Assembly (NCBI GenBank): GCA_963815325.1
Contig: CAWFGG010000002.1
Span: forward strand, 186,001 to 250,000
DNA from: JABDII01 sp963815325
GTDB taxonomy: Bacteria > Gemmatimonadota > Gemmatimonadetes > Gemmatimonadales > GWC2-71-9
DNA: 64,000 nt
Reading direction: 5' to 3'
In this document: piece after piece, positions 50,554-59,886 of the stretch
Layout of the letters: each line of letters begins with the position of its first letter
Numbering within the stretch: the stretch's first letter is position 1
The notes under the pieces: model-generated
Databases searched by the model: none
The model's input: the letters and a program-made list of their open reading frames with translations, nothing else
Told to the model about the DNA's origin: nothing
Made by a program: the position numbers and the translations under genes

Positions 50554-52110
50554 TCACTCCCACTCGATCGTGGCCGGCGGTTTCGAGCTCACGTCGTAGA
50601 CCACCCGGTTCACCCCATCCACCTCGTTCGCAATTCGGTTGGAGATGCGGGCCAGCACCTCCGGCGGGAACGGGAACCAATCGGCCGTCATGCCGTCCCG
50701 GCTGGTGACGGCCCGGAGCCCGATGACCCGATCGTAGCTCCGCTCATCGCCTTGGACCCCAACAGTCCGAATGGGGAGCAGCACGGCGAAGGCCTGCCAG
50801 ATATCGTCGTACAGCCCCGCGGCGCGAATCTCCTCCAGGTAGATGTGGTCCGCACGGCGCAGCACCTCGAGGTCCTCGGACACCACCGGACCGAGAATGC
50901 GGATGGCCAGCCCCGGGCCCGGGAATGGATGCCGCCCCACTAGTTCCTGCGGCAGGCCCAGCTCGCGCCCGACCTGTCGGACCTCGTCCTTGAACAGCTC
51001 CCGGAGCGGCTCGATCAGCTTGAACGGGAGCCGGTCGGGCAGACCTCCCACGTTGTGGTGGGTCTTGATGGTGGCGGAGGGCCCGCCGATGGGCGAGAGC
51101 GACTCGATGACGTCCGGGTAGAGGGTTCCCTGCACCAGATAGCTCACATCCGGCCCGACCTCCCGGGCCTCCCGCTCGAAGAACTCGATGAAGGTGTGGC
51201 CGATCTGCGTGCGTTTTTCTTCCGGGTCAGTGACCCCGCTCAGTCGCTCGAGAAATACGTCGGCCGCATCGACCACGCGAAGATCGATCCCCTGGTGCCG
51301 CCGAAACGTGTCGATGACCTGCTCTCGCTCGTGGAGCCTGAGCAGGCCGTGATCCACGAAAATGCAGGTGAGGCGGTCGCCGACCGCCCGATGCACCAAG
51401 ACGGCGGCCACCGAGGAGTCGACGCCACCGGACAACCCACAGATGACCCGATCGTTGGGGCCTACTACTTGGCGTACCCGCTCCACCTCGAGATTAATGA
51501 AATGCCCCGGAGTCCAATCGGGCTCACAGCCGCAGATGTCGAAGAGGAAGTTCTCCAGCATCTCCCCGCCCCGCGGGGTGTGGGCCACCTCCGGGTGGAA
51601 CTGCACACCGAACAGTGGGCGCTCGGCGTGCTCGATGGCTGCCACCGGAGAGTTTTCGCTCGACGCGGTGACGTGGAAGCCCGGCGGTGGTGTATCGACG
51701 TGGTCCCCGTGGCTCATCCACACCAGCGTGTCCTCGCCTTCATCGAAGCCGCGGAACAGCCGCTCGCCTCGGACGCGCACCGTGGCCCGACCGTACTCGC
51801 GCCGGGTCGCCCGGATGACCTTCCCTCCCGCCAAGTGCGCCATCAACTGCATGCCGTAGCAAATGCCAAGCACGGGGATACCCAGGTCGAGCAACGCCGG
51901 ATCCGCCGTCGGCACATTCTCGCCGTACACCGAGCTTGGTCCGCCCGAGAGGATGATGCCTTTGGGGTTCCACTCGCGGATCCAGTCGATATCGTGGGTC
52001 GGAGGATGAATCTCCGAGTAGACGTGGGCTTCGCGCACGCGGCGCGCGATCAGTTGGGTATACTGCGCCCCGAAGTCGATGATCAGGATGCCGTTGTGGC
52101 GCAGGGTCAT
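50554..52110 (-). CDS. guaA: GMP synthase (glutamine-hydrolysing)
   Basis: XMP plus glutamine and ATP to GMP. 518 aa, ATG 52110. N-terminal class I glutaminase: GICYGMQLMAHLAGG with nucleophile Cys and FHPEVAHT with His/Glu. ATP-pyrophosphatase domain with PP-loop CGLSGGVDSSVAAVL, then the dimerisation domain with HHNVGGLP, RHPFPGPGLAIRI, VQGDERSY, and the C-terminal PPATIEWE. 39 bases after lysA. Confidence 0.97.
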   Translation of the reverse strand: MTLRHNGILIIDFGAQYTQLIARRVREAHVYSEIHPPTHDIDWIREWNPKGIILSGGPSSVYGENVPTADPALLDLGIPVLGICYGMQLMAHLAGGKVIRATRREYGRATVRVRGERLFRGFDEGEDTLVWMSHGDHVDTPPPGFHVTASSENSPVAAIEHAERPLFGVQFHPEVAHTPRGGEMLENFLFDICGCEPDWTPGHFINLEVERVRQVVGPNDRVICGLSGGVDSSVAAVLVHRAVGDRLTCIFVDHGLLRLHEREQVIDTFRRHQGIDLRVVDAADVFLERLSGVTDPEEKRTQIGHTFIEFFEREAREVGPDVSYLVQGTLYPDVIESLSPIGGPSATIKTHHNVGGLPDRLPFKLIEPLRELFKDEVRQVGRELGLPQELVGRHPFPGPGLAIRILGPVVSEDLEVLRRADHIYLEEIRAAGLYDDIWQAFAVLLPIRTVGVQGDERSYDRVIGLRAVTSRDGMTADWFPFPPEVLARISNRIANEVDGVNRVVYDVSSKPPATIEWE

Positions 52111-52149
52111 GTTCGTGAGTGCCCGGGTGGGAAGGCAGGTGTCGTCGGA

Positions 52150-53467
52150 TCATGCGGGCGCCAGCGGATCGACGGTCTCGCCACGGAGCAGGTCGGCCAC
52201 GGACTCCCGTTGCCGAGCGATGCCGAACCGGCCGCCGTCCACCAGCACCTCGGCGGCCCGCGGTCTCGTGTTGTAGTTCGAGCTCATGACGAAGCCGTAG
52301 GCGCCGGTTCCGAGCACCGCGAGGCGTTCACCCGCCTCGATCACGGGCAAGCGTCGGCCGAGCGCCAGGAAATCTCCGGTCTCGCAGGCGGGTCCGACCA
52401 CGTCGACGTCTTCTTCTGACTCGCCCTTGGGCCTCCAGCTCGATCACATGGTGGTAGGCCCGATAGAGGGCCGGACGAAGCAGGTCGTTCATCCCGCTGT
52501 CGAGCACGAGAAAGGTCTTGCTGCCAACGCGCTTGCGATACTGCACTTCGGCCAGGAGCACGCCCGCGTTGCCGACCAGGAATCGTCCGGGCTCGATCAT
52601 GACCTCGAACGCGGTGTGGGCGAGCAGCGCCTGCAATGCCTCACCCACGGCCCGAATGTCGATGCCCGGTCCACCATCGTACGGAATTCCGAACCCGCCG
52701 CCGATGTCGAGCACGGCGACCGTATCGATCCCGTCCCGGCGAAGTACATCGTTCAGCTCGAGGAGAGTCGTCACGCCGCGCACGTAGGGTGCAACGTCGA
52801 CCAACTGGCTGCCCAGATGCATGGCGAGGCAGGACAGCGTGAGCATGGGGTGACGGTGGATGTAGTCCCCGGCGGCCGGAACTTGATCTCGTGGAATACC
52901 GAACTTCGCGCCCGAGTCGCCCGTTGCGATGTATGGGTGGGTGGCCGTGGCGATGTCAGGATTTACCCGGAGGCCCAGCGAGACGGGCCGCCCCAACTCT
53001 TCAGCAATATGCCCCAGGCGAGCGAGTTCCTCCTGGGATTCGACATTGATCTGGCCGACTCCGGCCTCGATGGCCTGGCGAATCTCCAGCCTAGTCTTCC
53101 CGACGCCGCTGAACACCAATTGTCCTGGAGAGAATCCGGCAGCGAGGGCGCGGTGCATCTCGCCCGCCGACACCAGGTCTGCTCCGGCTCCCAACTGGCG
53201 CATGAGCCCGAGGACAGCCAACGAACTGTTGGCTTTGACAGCGTAGCACACCCGGTGCGGAATCTCCCGGAAGGCATCGATCAGCTGCCGGTAGCGCTCG
53301 CGGATGACCGCGGCGTTATAGACGTACGCAGGAGTCCCGACCGTCTCCGCGATCTGGGTGAGAGATACCCCACCCATGACGAGTACGCCATCCAGCCGAG
53401 ACAGTCCGGCGGCAGCCATCAAGGCACCCTCGTCGACCACAGAAGCCACCGCCTCCGTCCGGCCCAT
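52150..53467 (-). CDS. lysA: Diaminopimelate decarboxylase (apparent frameshift near C-terminus)
   Basis: Last step of lysine synthesis, PLP-dependent (alanine-racemase fold). ATG 53467 shares a base with the proS stop (TGATG). The first frame contains CYAVKANSSLAVLGLM (PLP Lys), DLVSAGEMHRAL, VFSGVGKTRLEI, HLGSQL, LDIGGGFGIPY and EPGRFLVGNAGVL, then turns into Arg-rich sequence. Removing one base from the CCC run at 52429-52431 restores LEAKGESEEDVDVVGPACETGD, where the PACETGD Cys is the substrate-binding residue, and the normal C-terminus (YGFVMSSNYNTRPRAAEVLV). Total about 438 residues. An assembly error is likely, since lysA is usually essential. Confidence 0.9.
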
Positions 53468-54912
53468 CAATACGCCCTGGCCCACATTGCCTCGGCTGTG
53501 CTCCGCATCCCGCACCAGACACAGCGGTCCGGCGGGGCTGGCGAGCAGAACTCCTCATCCGGAAGGACCCGGATGGTGGCCTTGGTCGCGTCCTTGATTG
53601 CCTGTTCGCAATCCTCGGAGCCGCACCAGCCGGCGTAGACGAAGCCCCCAGTCCTCTCGAGGAAGGCGATGAACTGATCCTTGGTCGGACCGCGCAGGCT
53701 GTTCGCTTCACGCCGCGACCGCGCCGCCTCGAGCAGGGTGTTCTGAATCGTCTGCAACTCGGCACCGATGCGCTCCACCAGGCCATCCTGCGGCACCGGA
53801 TCTTTGCCGCCGGTGCGACGAGCGAGCATGACCGAGCCGGCGGCCACGTCGCGCGGGCCGATCTCCAGACGGAGCGGGACGCCCTTCCCTTCCCATTCGT
53901 AGTACTTGGCGCCCGGCTTCATGCCGTCGCGCGCGTCGAGGTGGACCCGAATGCCTCCGCCCGCGAGTGTCTCACGGAGCCGCCCCGCGACTTCCAGCAC
54001 CGCCGCTCGCTCCTCGTCCTTCCGATAGATCGGAACGATGACAACCTGGTACTGGGCCAGGCGCGGCGGCGTGACGAGTCCGGTGTCGTCACCATGGGTC
54101 ATGATGAGGGCGCCGATCATCCTGGTCGACGCGCCCCACGACGTACTCCAGACGTAATCCAATCCCCCGTCCGCTGTCTGGAATTGTACGTCGAAGGCCC
54201 GGGCAAAGTTCTGACCCAGGTAGTGGCTGGTCGCCGCCTGGAGGCCCTTGTTGTCCTGCATCAGGCCTTCGCAGGCATAGGTCCGCACCGCACCGGCAAA
54301 GCGCTCGCTGTCGGTCTTGAGGCCGGTGACGACCGGCATGGCCATCCAGTCTTCCATGAATGTCCGGTAGACGCCCAACATTTGGCGCGCCTCCGCCTCC
54401 GCCTCGTCGGCGGTGGCGTGGGCGGTATGACCCTCCTGCCAAAGAAACTCGGTCGTTCGGAGGAACAGCCGAGTCCGCATTTCCCAGCGCACCACGTTGC
54501 ACCACTGGTTGATCAGTACGGGGAGATCGCGCCAGCTCTGGATCCACTTGGCAAAGCTCGCGTAGATGATTGTCTCCGACGTCGGCCGCACGACCAACGG
54601 CTCCTCCAGCTCCTTGCCGCCGCCCCGGGTCACGACTGCCGTTTCGGGCGCGAAACCTTTGACGTGCTCTGCTTCCTTCGCCAGAAAACTCTGGGGAATG
54701 AAGAGCGGGAAATAGGCGTTGAGGTGGCCCGTCGCCTTGAACATCCCGTCCAGGGCCCCTTGCATGTGCTCCCAGATGGCATAACCGGCCGGCCGGATGA
54801 CCATGCATCCTCGGACGGGGCTGTAGTCCGCCAGCTGGGCGCGGGCAATCACGTCGGTGTACCAGGCGCTGAAATCTTGCGCGCGCGGTGTCAGTCCTTT
54901 GTCGTCTGCCAT
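53467..54912 (-). CDS. proS: Prolyl-tRNA synthetase (archaeal/eukaryotic-like type)
   Basis: Class II synthetase charging tRNA-Pro. 481 aa, ATG 54912. The short form lacks the editing insertion seen in E. coli ProRS, which places it in the archaeal/eukaryotic-like ProS3 branch. Motifs: VRGCMVIRPAGYAIWEHMQ, RPTSETIIYASFAKWIQSW, motif 2 NVVRWEMRTRLFLRTTEFLWQEGHTAH, and motif 3 WGASTRMIGALIMTHGDD; C-terminal Cys residues (CGSEDC, CVWCG) form the zinc-binding tail of this branch. 63 bases after hisS. Confidence 0.95.
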   Translation of the reverse strand: MADDKGLTPRAQDFSAWYTDVIARAQLADYSPVRGCMVIRPAGYAIWEHMQGALDGMFKATGHLNAYFPLFIPQSFLAKEAEHVKGFAPETAVVTRGGGKELEEPLVVRPTSETIIYASFAKWIQSWRDLPVLINQWCNVVRWEMRTRLFLRTTEFLWQEGHTAHATADEAEAEARQMLGVYRTFMEDWMAMPVVTGLKTDSERFAGAVRTYACEGLMQDNKGLQAATSHYLGQNFARAFDVQFQTADGGLDYVWSTSWGASTRMIGALIMTHGDDTGLVTPPRLAQYQVVIVPIYRKDEERAAVLEVAGRLRETLAGGGIRVHLDARDGMKPGAKYYEWEGKGVPLRLEIGPRDVAAGSVMLARRTGGKDPVPQDGLVERIGAELQTIQNTLLEAARSRREANSLRGPTKDQFIAFLERTGGFVYAGWCGSEDCEQAIKDATKATIRVLPDEEFCSPAPPDRCVWCGMRSTAEAMWARAY

Positions 54913-54975
54913 GAACGCATCACATCCGCGAAAGAGGTAACGTGCCGAGGAGGGGCCTCTCGGCCGTCGAGTGCT

Positions 54976-56274
54976 TCATGTGGCCAGCAGGCCGGCCAGC
55001 TCGTCCACCGCGGCGGCACGAGCCACCGAGCGCTGGGAGCCGTCCGCCAGGTTCTTGATCGCGACTTGGCCCCGCGCCCGGTCATCCGGGCCGATGACGA
55101 CCGCAAACCTCGCCCCCCGCGATGCCGCGAGGCCAAGCTGCTTGCCGAGACTCGCACCCTTGAAACCGTACTCGACCCGGATGCCGCGGTCACGCAGGTC
55201 GTGGACTACCCCGAGGAGATCCTGCAGGTCGTCATCGGTTGCACCTGCGACAAACACGTCGATGCTGGGAGCGGGAGACGGCACCAGGCCGCGTTCAGCC
55301 AAGAGATCTCCGAGCACGACGTCGCCCATGCCGAACCCGAGCGCGGGGAGGTCGGCACCGCCCAGCGCTTTCAGCAAGCTGTCGTAGCGGCCGCCTCCGC
55401 AGATGGCCCGGAGCGTCTTCTCCGCATCGAATAACTCAAAGACGATACCGGTGTAGTAGTCGAGCCCCCGCACGATCGACAGGTCCAGGTCGACAAACGC
55501 GCCGAGCCCCATGGCTTCCAGGGCATCCATGACCGTGCGGAGCGGGCGACCTACTTCCTTGCCCCCCGGAACACGATCCAATGCCCCCTCAAGGGCATCC
55601 CAGGTACGGAGCTCGGCGACTCGAAAGATCGTCTCGATGTCCTTCGGTGCATGCCCGTGCTCCGTAAGCATTGCTGTCAGGCGCGGACGGGGCATCCGTT
55701 CGACCTTGTCGATGGCCCGATACGCGGCGGGCATCCGGTCGTCGGCAATGCCCGCACCGCGGAGCAAGGCCTCCAAAACTCGACGATCCGAGATGCGGGC
55801 CCGGACGTCGGCCGGTGTCAACCCGAACGCCCGCATGGCATCGAGCGCAAGCGCGATGATCTCGGCGTCGGCAACGGGGCCCGCCTCGCCGAGGATGTCG
55901 CAGTTGAGTTGAAAATGCTCGCGCAGCCGGCCGCGCTGTTGGCGCTCGTAGCGGAACAACTGGGAAATCGCAAACCACCGGATCGGCTTCTTGAGGGCAC
56001 TCCCCCGCGCCCCCACCATCCTGGCCAGCGTGGGCGTCATCTCGGGACGGAGTGCTACGGCCCTCCCGCCTTTGTCCTCGAAGGCGTAGAGCTGGTCGAC
56101 GATTTCCTGGCCGCTCTTGGCCGTGAAGAGCTCGAGCGGCTCCAATGGCGGGCCGTCGAACTCCTCGAATCCATAGCTCGCCGCCACGCGCCGCCACGTG
56201 GCGAAGATGTGCGAGCGCAGGGCCATGGCATCGGGGTAGAAATCGCGAAAGCCCGGCAGGGCCTGAAATGACAT
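54976..56274 (-). CDS. hisS: Histidyl-tRNA synthetase
   Basis: Class II synthetase for tRNA-His. 432 aa, ATG 56274. Motifs: LPGFRDFYPDAMALRSHIF at the N-terminus, RPEMTPTLARMV, motif 2 RWFAISQLFRYERQQRGR with FQLNCDILGE, the histidine loop LSIVRGLDYYTGIVFEL, and motif 3 GGGRYDSLL. The C-terminal anticodon domain (about 340-432) has IDVFVAGA. 63 bases before proS. Confidence 0.95.
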   Translation of the reverse strand: MSFQALPGFRDFYPDAMALRSHIFATWRRVAASYGFEEFDGPPLEPLELFTAKSGQEIVDQLYAFEDKGGRAVALRPEMTPTLARMVGARGSALKKPIRWFAISQLFRYERQQRGRLREHFQLNCDILGEAGPVADAEIIALALDAMRAFGLTPADVRARISDRRVLEALLRGAGIADDRMPAAYRAIDKVERMPRPRLTAMLTEHGHAPKDIETIFRVAELRTWDALEGALDRVPGGKEVGRPLRTVMDALEAMGLGAFVDLDLSIVRGLDYYTGIVFELFDAEKTLRAICGGGRYDSLLKALGGADLPALGFGMGDVVLGDLLAERGLVPSPAPSIDVFVAGATDDDLQDLLGVVHDLRDRGIRVEYGFKGASLGKQLGLAASRGARFAVVIGPDDRARGQVAIKNLADGSQRSVARAAAVDELAGLLAT

Positions 56275-56373
56275 GCCGGGGAAGATAGCATCCCCCGCTG
56301 CCCACCTCCATCCTGTCGAGCGTCAGAAAATGGCGGCGGGATCGCGCGTTCATCCCATGGTGGGAGGTCCGCG

Positions 56374-57615
56374 TCAGAGTGGGGCGAGGCCCAGCACGTT
56401 CATCACATCGCCAACCGTGTGGAAGGACCCCGTGACCAGCACGGTCCGGGCATCATGCTGGACCTCCCGCACGGCTTCCTCGAAGTCCGGAATGAGCCTC
56501 CAACTGGCCCGGGCGGGCGGGCGGGTCTGGTCGGCAAGCCACCGATCGAGCCAGTCCACACTCCAACCCCGAGCCGCGGCGGTCGGGGCCATAGTGAGGA
56601 CGCCCCGGTCGATGACCGTGTCGAGCATGACCAGCATCTCGGCCCACTCCTTGTCGCCCAGGATCGATACCAGCGCGTTGAGCGGGCGCGGCGGCGCGAG
56701 TGACCCGATGGCGGCCACCAGCGTCTCGACCCCATTGGGATTGTGCGCGACGTCGAACAGCCACTTTCCATGATGTTGAAGCCGGCCAGGGAGCCGCGTT
56801 GTGGCGAACCCGCGCTCGACATGATCGGGAGAGGGGCGGTATGGGGCCGGGAGCGCCGCCAGCATGGCCTCCGCCACAACCGCGTTGCGCCGCTGATGCA
56901 GGCCCGCCAGGCCAAGCGCACCTCCCCAGCGCCGGTCCGGCGGGATGACGCGAATGTCCGCACTGGCGGCGGCGGACGCCGCCTCGACCGCCCGCCGGGC
57001 CTCCTCGCACAGCACAGCAACGATCGCCGGGTCTTCCTCACCCACGATGAAGGGAACGCCAGGCTTCGCGATGCCTGCCTTCTCACGCGCGATGTCAGCC
57101 AGGCTGTCGCCCAAGTATTTCATGTGGTCCCGCGCGATGCGGGTGACACCGCTCACGAGGGGTGACAGCACGTTGGTGCTGTCGAGCCGCCCGCCCAATC
57201 CGACCTCCACCACGCCTATTTCGGCACCGCGCGCGGCGAAGTCGGCGAAGGCAATGACACTCGTCGCCTCGAAAAAGGTTGCTTCTCGTCGGATCAGCTC
57301 CGGCTGGAGTCGCTCGGTCCACATGGCCACTGCCGATTCGCTGATGGGCAGTCCATCGACGACGATCCGCTCGCGGAAGGAGCACAGATGAGGCGACGTG
57401 TAGAGTCCCACCTTCCAGCCGGCCTCGCGGAGGGCAGACGCGACGAGGGCGGCGGCGCTCCCTTTCCCGTTGGTCCCTCCAATGTGCACCGAGACGAACT
57501 GGTCCTGCGGATTCCCGAGCCCGTCCAGCAAGGCCCGGGTGGTGTCGAGCCCGAACTTGATGGTGGTCGTGCGCGGGAACAGGAACGCCAGGGCGTCGTC
57601 GTAGGTCAGCGGCAT
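56374..57615 (-). CDS. folC: Folylpolyglutamate/dihydrofolate synthase
   Basis: Adds glutamate to folates (Mur-ligase fold). 413 aa from ATG 57615; the open frame extends upstream into unrelated sequence. P-loop HIGGTNGKGSAAALVASALR, LYTSPHLCSFRERIVVDGLPI, the family's FEATSVIAFADFAARG and GGRLDSTNV, and a central domain DVAHNPNGVETLV. Follows accD by 43 bases, a common order. Confidence 0.93.
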   Translation of the reverse strand: MPLTYDDALAFLFPRTTTIKFGLDTTRALLDGLGNPQDQFVSVHIGGTNGKGSAAALVASALREAGWKVGLYTSPHLCSFRERIVVDGLPISESAVAMWTERLQPELIRREATFFEATSVIAFADFAARGAEIGVVEVGLGGRLDSTNVLSPLVSGVTRIARDHMKYLGDSLADIAREKAGIAKPGVPFIVGEEDPAIVAVLCEEARRAVEAASAAASADIRVIPPDRRWGGALGLAGLHQRRNAVVAEAMLAALPAPYRPSPDHVERGFATTRLPGRLQHHGKWLFDVAHNPNGVETLVAAIGSLAPPRPLNALVSILGDKEWAEMLVMLDTVIDRGVLTMAPTAAARGWSVDWLDRWLADQTRPPARASWRLIPDFEEAVREVQHDARTVLVTGSFHTVGDVMNVLGLAPL

Positions 57616-57658
57616 GAAGAATGGAGCGGCGAGGGTGACTGGGCGAGCGCCCGCGCGC

Positions 57659-58525
57659 TCAAACTGCGTCGGCCGGCTCCTCACGGGGCGGGACGCGCTG
57701 CATATGACGCAGGAGGCGGGCCGTGGTGTCCCTGAGCGAGCCGCGGGCAATGACCTGATCGATTTGGCCATGCTCCAGAAGGAATTCGGCCGTCTGGAAT
57801 CCTTCGGGCAAGTCTTGGCCGATGGTCTGCTTGATGACCCGGGGGCCGGCAAAACCGATCACGGCGCCCGGCTCTGCGACAATCACGTCTCCCTGCATCG
57901 CGAAGGAGGCGGAGACGCCTCCAGTGGTCGGATTGGTCAGAATGGAAATGAAGGGGACGGCGAGGGCATTCAATTCGGCGATGGCGGCCGACGTCTTGGC
58001 CATCTGCATCAGCGAAAGCACGCCTTCCTGCATGCGCGCACCGCCCGACGTCGAAACGATGATCAGCGGTCGCTTCTTTTCCGCGGCGTGGCGGGTCAGG
58101 CGCGCGATCTTCTCCCCAACCACCGAGCCCATGGACCCGCCCATGAAGCGAAAATTCATCACGGCCAGATTGCAGGGCATCCCATCGATCCGGCACAGCC
58201 CGGTGTACACGGCCTCGGAGTGACCCACCTTGGCATAGGCGGTGTTGAGGCGATCGCGGTAATTCTCGAACCCCAAGGGATCGGTGGACCGGAGCTTGTC
58301 GTATCGCTCGCGCCATGAGCCCTCATCGGCCAGCAGCTCGATATACTCTTCGGCCGACAGGCGGCGGTGGTGGCCACATTCCGGACAAACATTGAGGCTC
58401 CGGTCGAAACGCTCACGAATATCGACGTGGCCGCACTTCTCGCATTTCTCCCACGCGTCAGGCGGGATCTCCCGACGCTGCCGCTGAGCAGGTCGAGGCT
58501 TCTGTTCCTTCTTGAACCAGGCCAT
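57659..58525 (-). CDS. accD: Acetyl-CoA carboxylase carboxyltransferase subunit beta
   Basis: Carboxyltransferase beta subunit for malonyl-CoA synthesis. About 288 aa from ATG 58525 (ATG 58534 adds three residues). N-terminal four-Cys zinc finger: WEKCEKCGHVDIRER followed by NVCPECGHHRRL. Catalytic-fold segments: AVMNFRFMGGSMGSVVGEKI, STSGGARMQEGVLSLMQMAK, LTNPTTGGVSASFAMQGD and IGFAGPRVIKQTIGQDLPEG. Upstream of folC; accA is not in the window. Confidence 0.96.
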   Translation of the reverse strand: MAWFKKEQKPRPAQRQRREIPPDAWEKCEKCGHVDIRERFDRSLNVCPECGHHRRLSAEEYIELLADEGSWRERYDKLRSTDPLGFENYRDRLNTAYAKVGHSEAVYTGLCRIDGMPCNLAVMNFRFMGGSMGSVVGEKIARLTRHAAEKKRPLIIVSTSGGARMQEGVLSLMQMAKTSAAIAELNALAVPFISILTNPTTGGVSASFAMQGDVIVAEPGAVIGFAGPRVIKQTIGQDLPEGFQTAEFLLEHGQIDQVIARGSLRDTTARLLRHMQRVPPREEPADAV

Positions 58526-58644
58526 CACTGGCATGGGCTCATGACTGGAAGAGGGGGTTGGGTCCTACCGAGAGGGGGCACGGGCACCCGTACAATCTTG
58601 GGTCGGAATCGGTTCTACGCCAGACCCTGGATCGTAAGTTATTG

Positions 58645-59886
58645 CTAAATATCGAGATACCCGGCAAGGCGCGAGTCCCAGGCCACCCGAAGGATCAGGC
58701 CGAGGGCCATGAACGTCACCAACATGAAGGAGCCTCCATACGAAAAGAACGGCAGCGGGATTCCCGTGATGGGCATGATGTTGGCCGTCATGCCCACGTT
58801 CTCGAAGACGTGGGTGAAATAGAGGCCGAGTAACCCGAACGCCACGAGGCTCGAGAACGGGTCCGGGGAACGACGCGCGATTCGCAGGATCACCAGAAAG
58901 AACAGGAAGAACAGGCCAAGAGCCGCCGCCACGCCGAGGAAGCCGAGTTCCTCTCCAAGAACGGGAAAAATGAAATCGGTGTGTTGCTCCGGCAGGAAGG
59001 CCAGCCGCTTCTGCGGTCCTTGGAGGAAGCCGTTGCCCAGCCAGCCGCCGGACCCGATGGCCACCTTGGACTGGATCGCGTGGTATCCTGCCGCCGTGGG
59101 ATCGACCTCGGGATTGAGGAAGGTAAGCAAGCGGTTCTGTTGATAGGGCGCGAGCCGTTTCCAGATTGGGATGGCGATGGCACCCATGGCCATGTTGATG
59201 ACGTAGACCGTGATACCCTCGACCAGGTATGGACGCCAGATCAAGAGGAGGATGGCCAACAGCACCATCCAGACGCCCCAGACCATCGCATTGAATGCGG
59301 CTAGCAGGCTGACTACGGGTGAAAGGAGGAGGACCAGGAGCCACGGCCGGGTCCCCCTCCAGTACAACATCGCGAGCAGGATGCCGGCAAATACCATGGC
59401 GCTCCCGAGATCCGGTTGCCGGAGCACGAGGAGGAACGGCACTCCAGCAATGAGACACGGGGTGACCAGTCCACGCAGCGACTCGGGCGGGTCGCGTAGG
59501 CCGGCCAGGTATTTGGCCAGCATGATGACGGCCGCGAGCTTGGCGAATTCGGCTGGTTGACCGAGTCGGTATCCGCCGATCGTCAGCCAACTCTTGCTGC
59601 TGGCCGCGGTTCCCGCACCGGTTCCAATGAGCAAGACCAGCACGAGCAACAATAGCGCGATGCCGTAGAGGGCTGGAGCGCTCCACTCGAGCACCCGGAA
59701 TGACACGCGGAAAACCGCGGCACCGGCGCCCAGGCCAATGAGCGCCCAGGCCAGCTGACGTTGCCAGGCACCCAAAGCGACGCTCGCGACGTCGGTCTGC
59801 CCGGCTGAGTAGAGGATGGTCAGACCGAACGCCAGCAGAAGCGTGCTGGTGAGGATGAGCGGGCGGTCGAGCCCTACGGATCTCAT
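58645..59886 (-). CDS. rodA: Peptidoglycan glycosyltransferase RodA
   Basis: SEDS glycan polymerase of the cell-elongation machinery, partner of PBP2. 413 aa from ATG 59886, which overlaps the mrdA stop (ATGA). About ten transmembrane helices. Family stretches: WLTIGGYRLGQPAEFAKLAAVIML, VLRQPDLGSAMVF, GYHAIQSKVAIGSGGWLGNGF (catalytic loop region with QG PQKRLAFLPEQHTDFIF following) and GIPLPFFSYGGSFML. Confidence 0.94.
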   Translation of the reverse strand: MRSVGLDRPLILTSTLLLAFGLTILYSAGQTDVASVALGAWQRQLAWALIGLGAGAAVFRVSFRVLEWSAPALYGIALLLLVLVLLIGTGAGTAASSKSWLTIGGYRLGQPAEFAKLAAVIMLAKYLAGLRDPPESLRGLVTPCLIAGVPFLLVLRQPDLGSAMVFAGILLAMLYWRGTRPWLLVLLLSPVVSLLAAFNAMVWGVWMVLLAILLLIWRPYLVEGITVYVINMAMGAIAIPIWKRLAPYQQNRLLTFLNPEVDPTAAGYHAIQSKVAIGSGGWLGNGFLQGPQKRLAFLPEQHTDFIFPVLGEELGFLGVAAALGLFFLFFLVILRIARRSPDPFSSLVAFGLLGLYFTHVFENVGMTANIMPITGIPLPFFSYGGSFMLVTFMALGLILRVAWDSRLAGYLDI

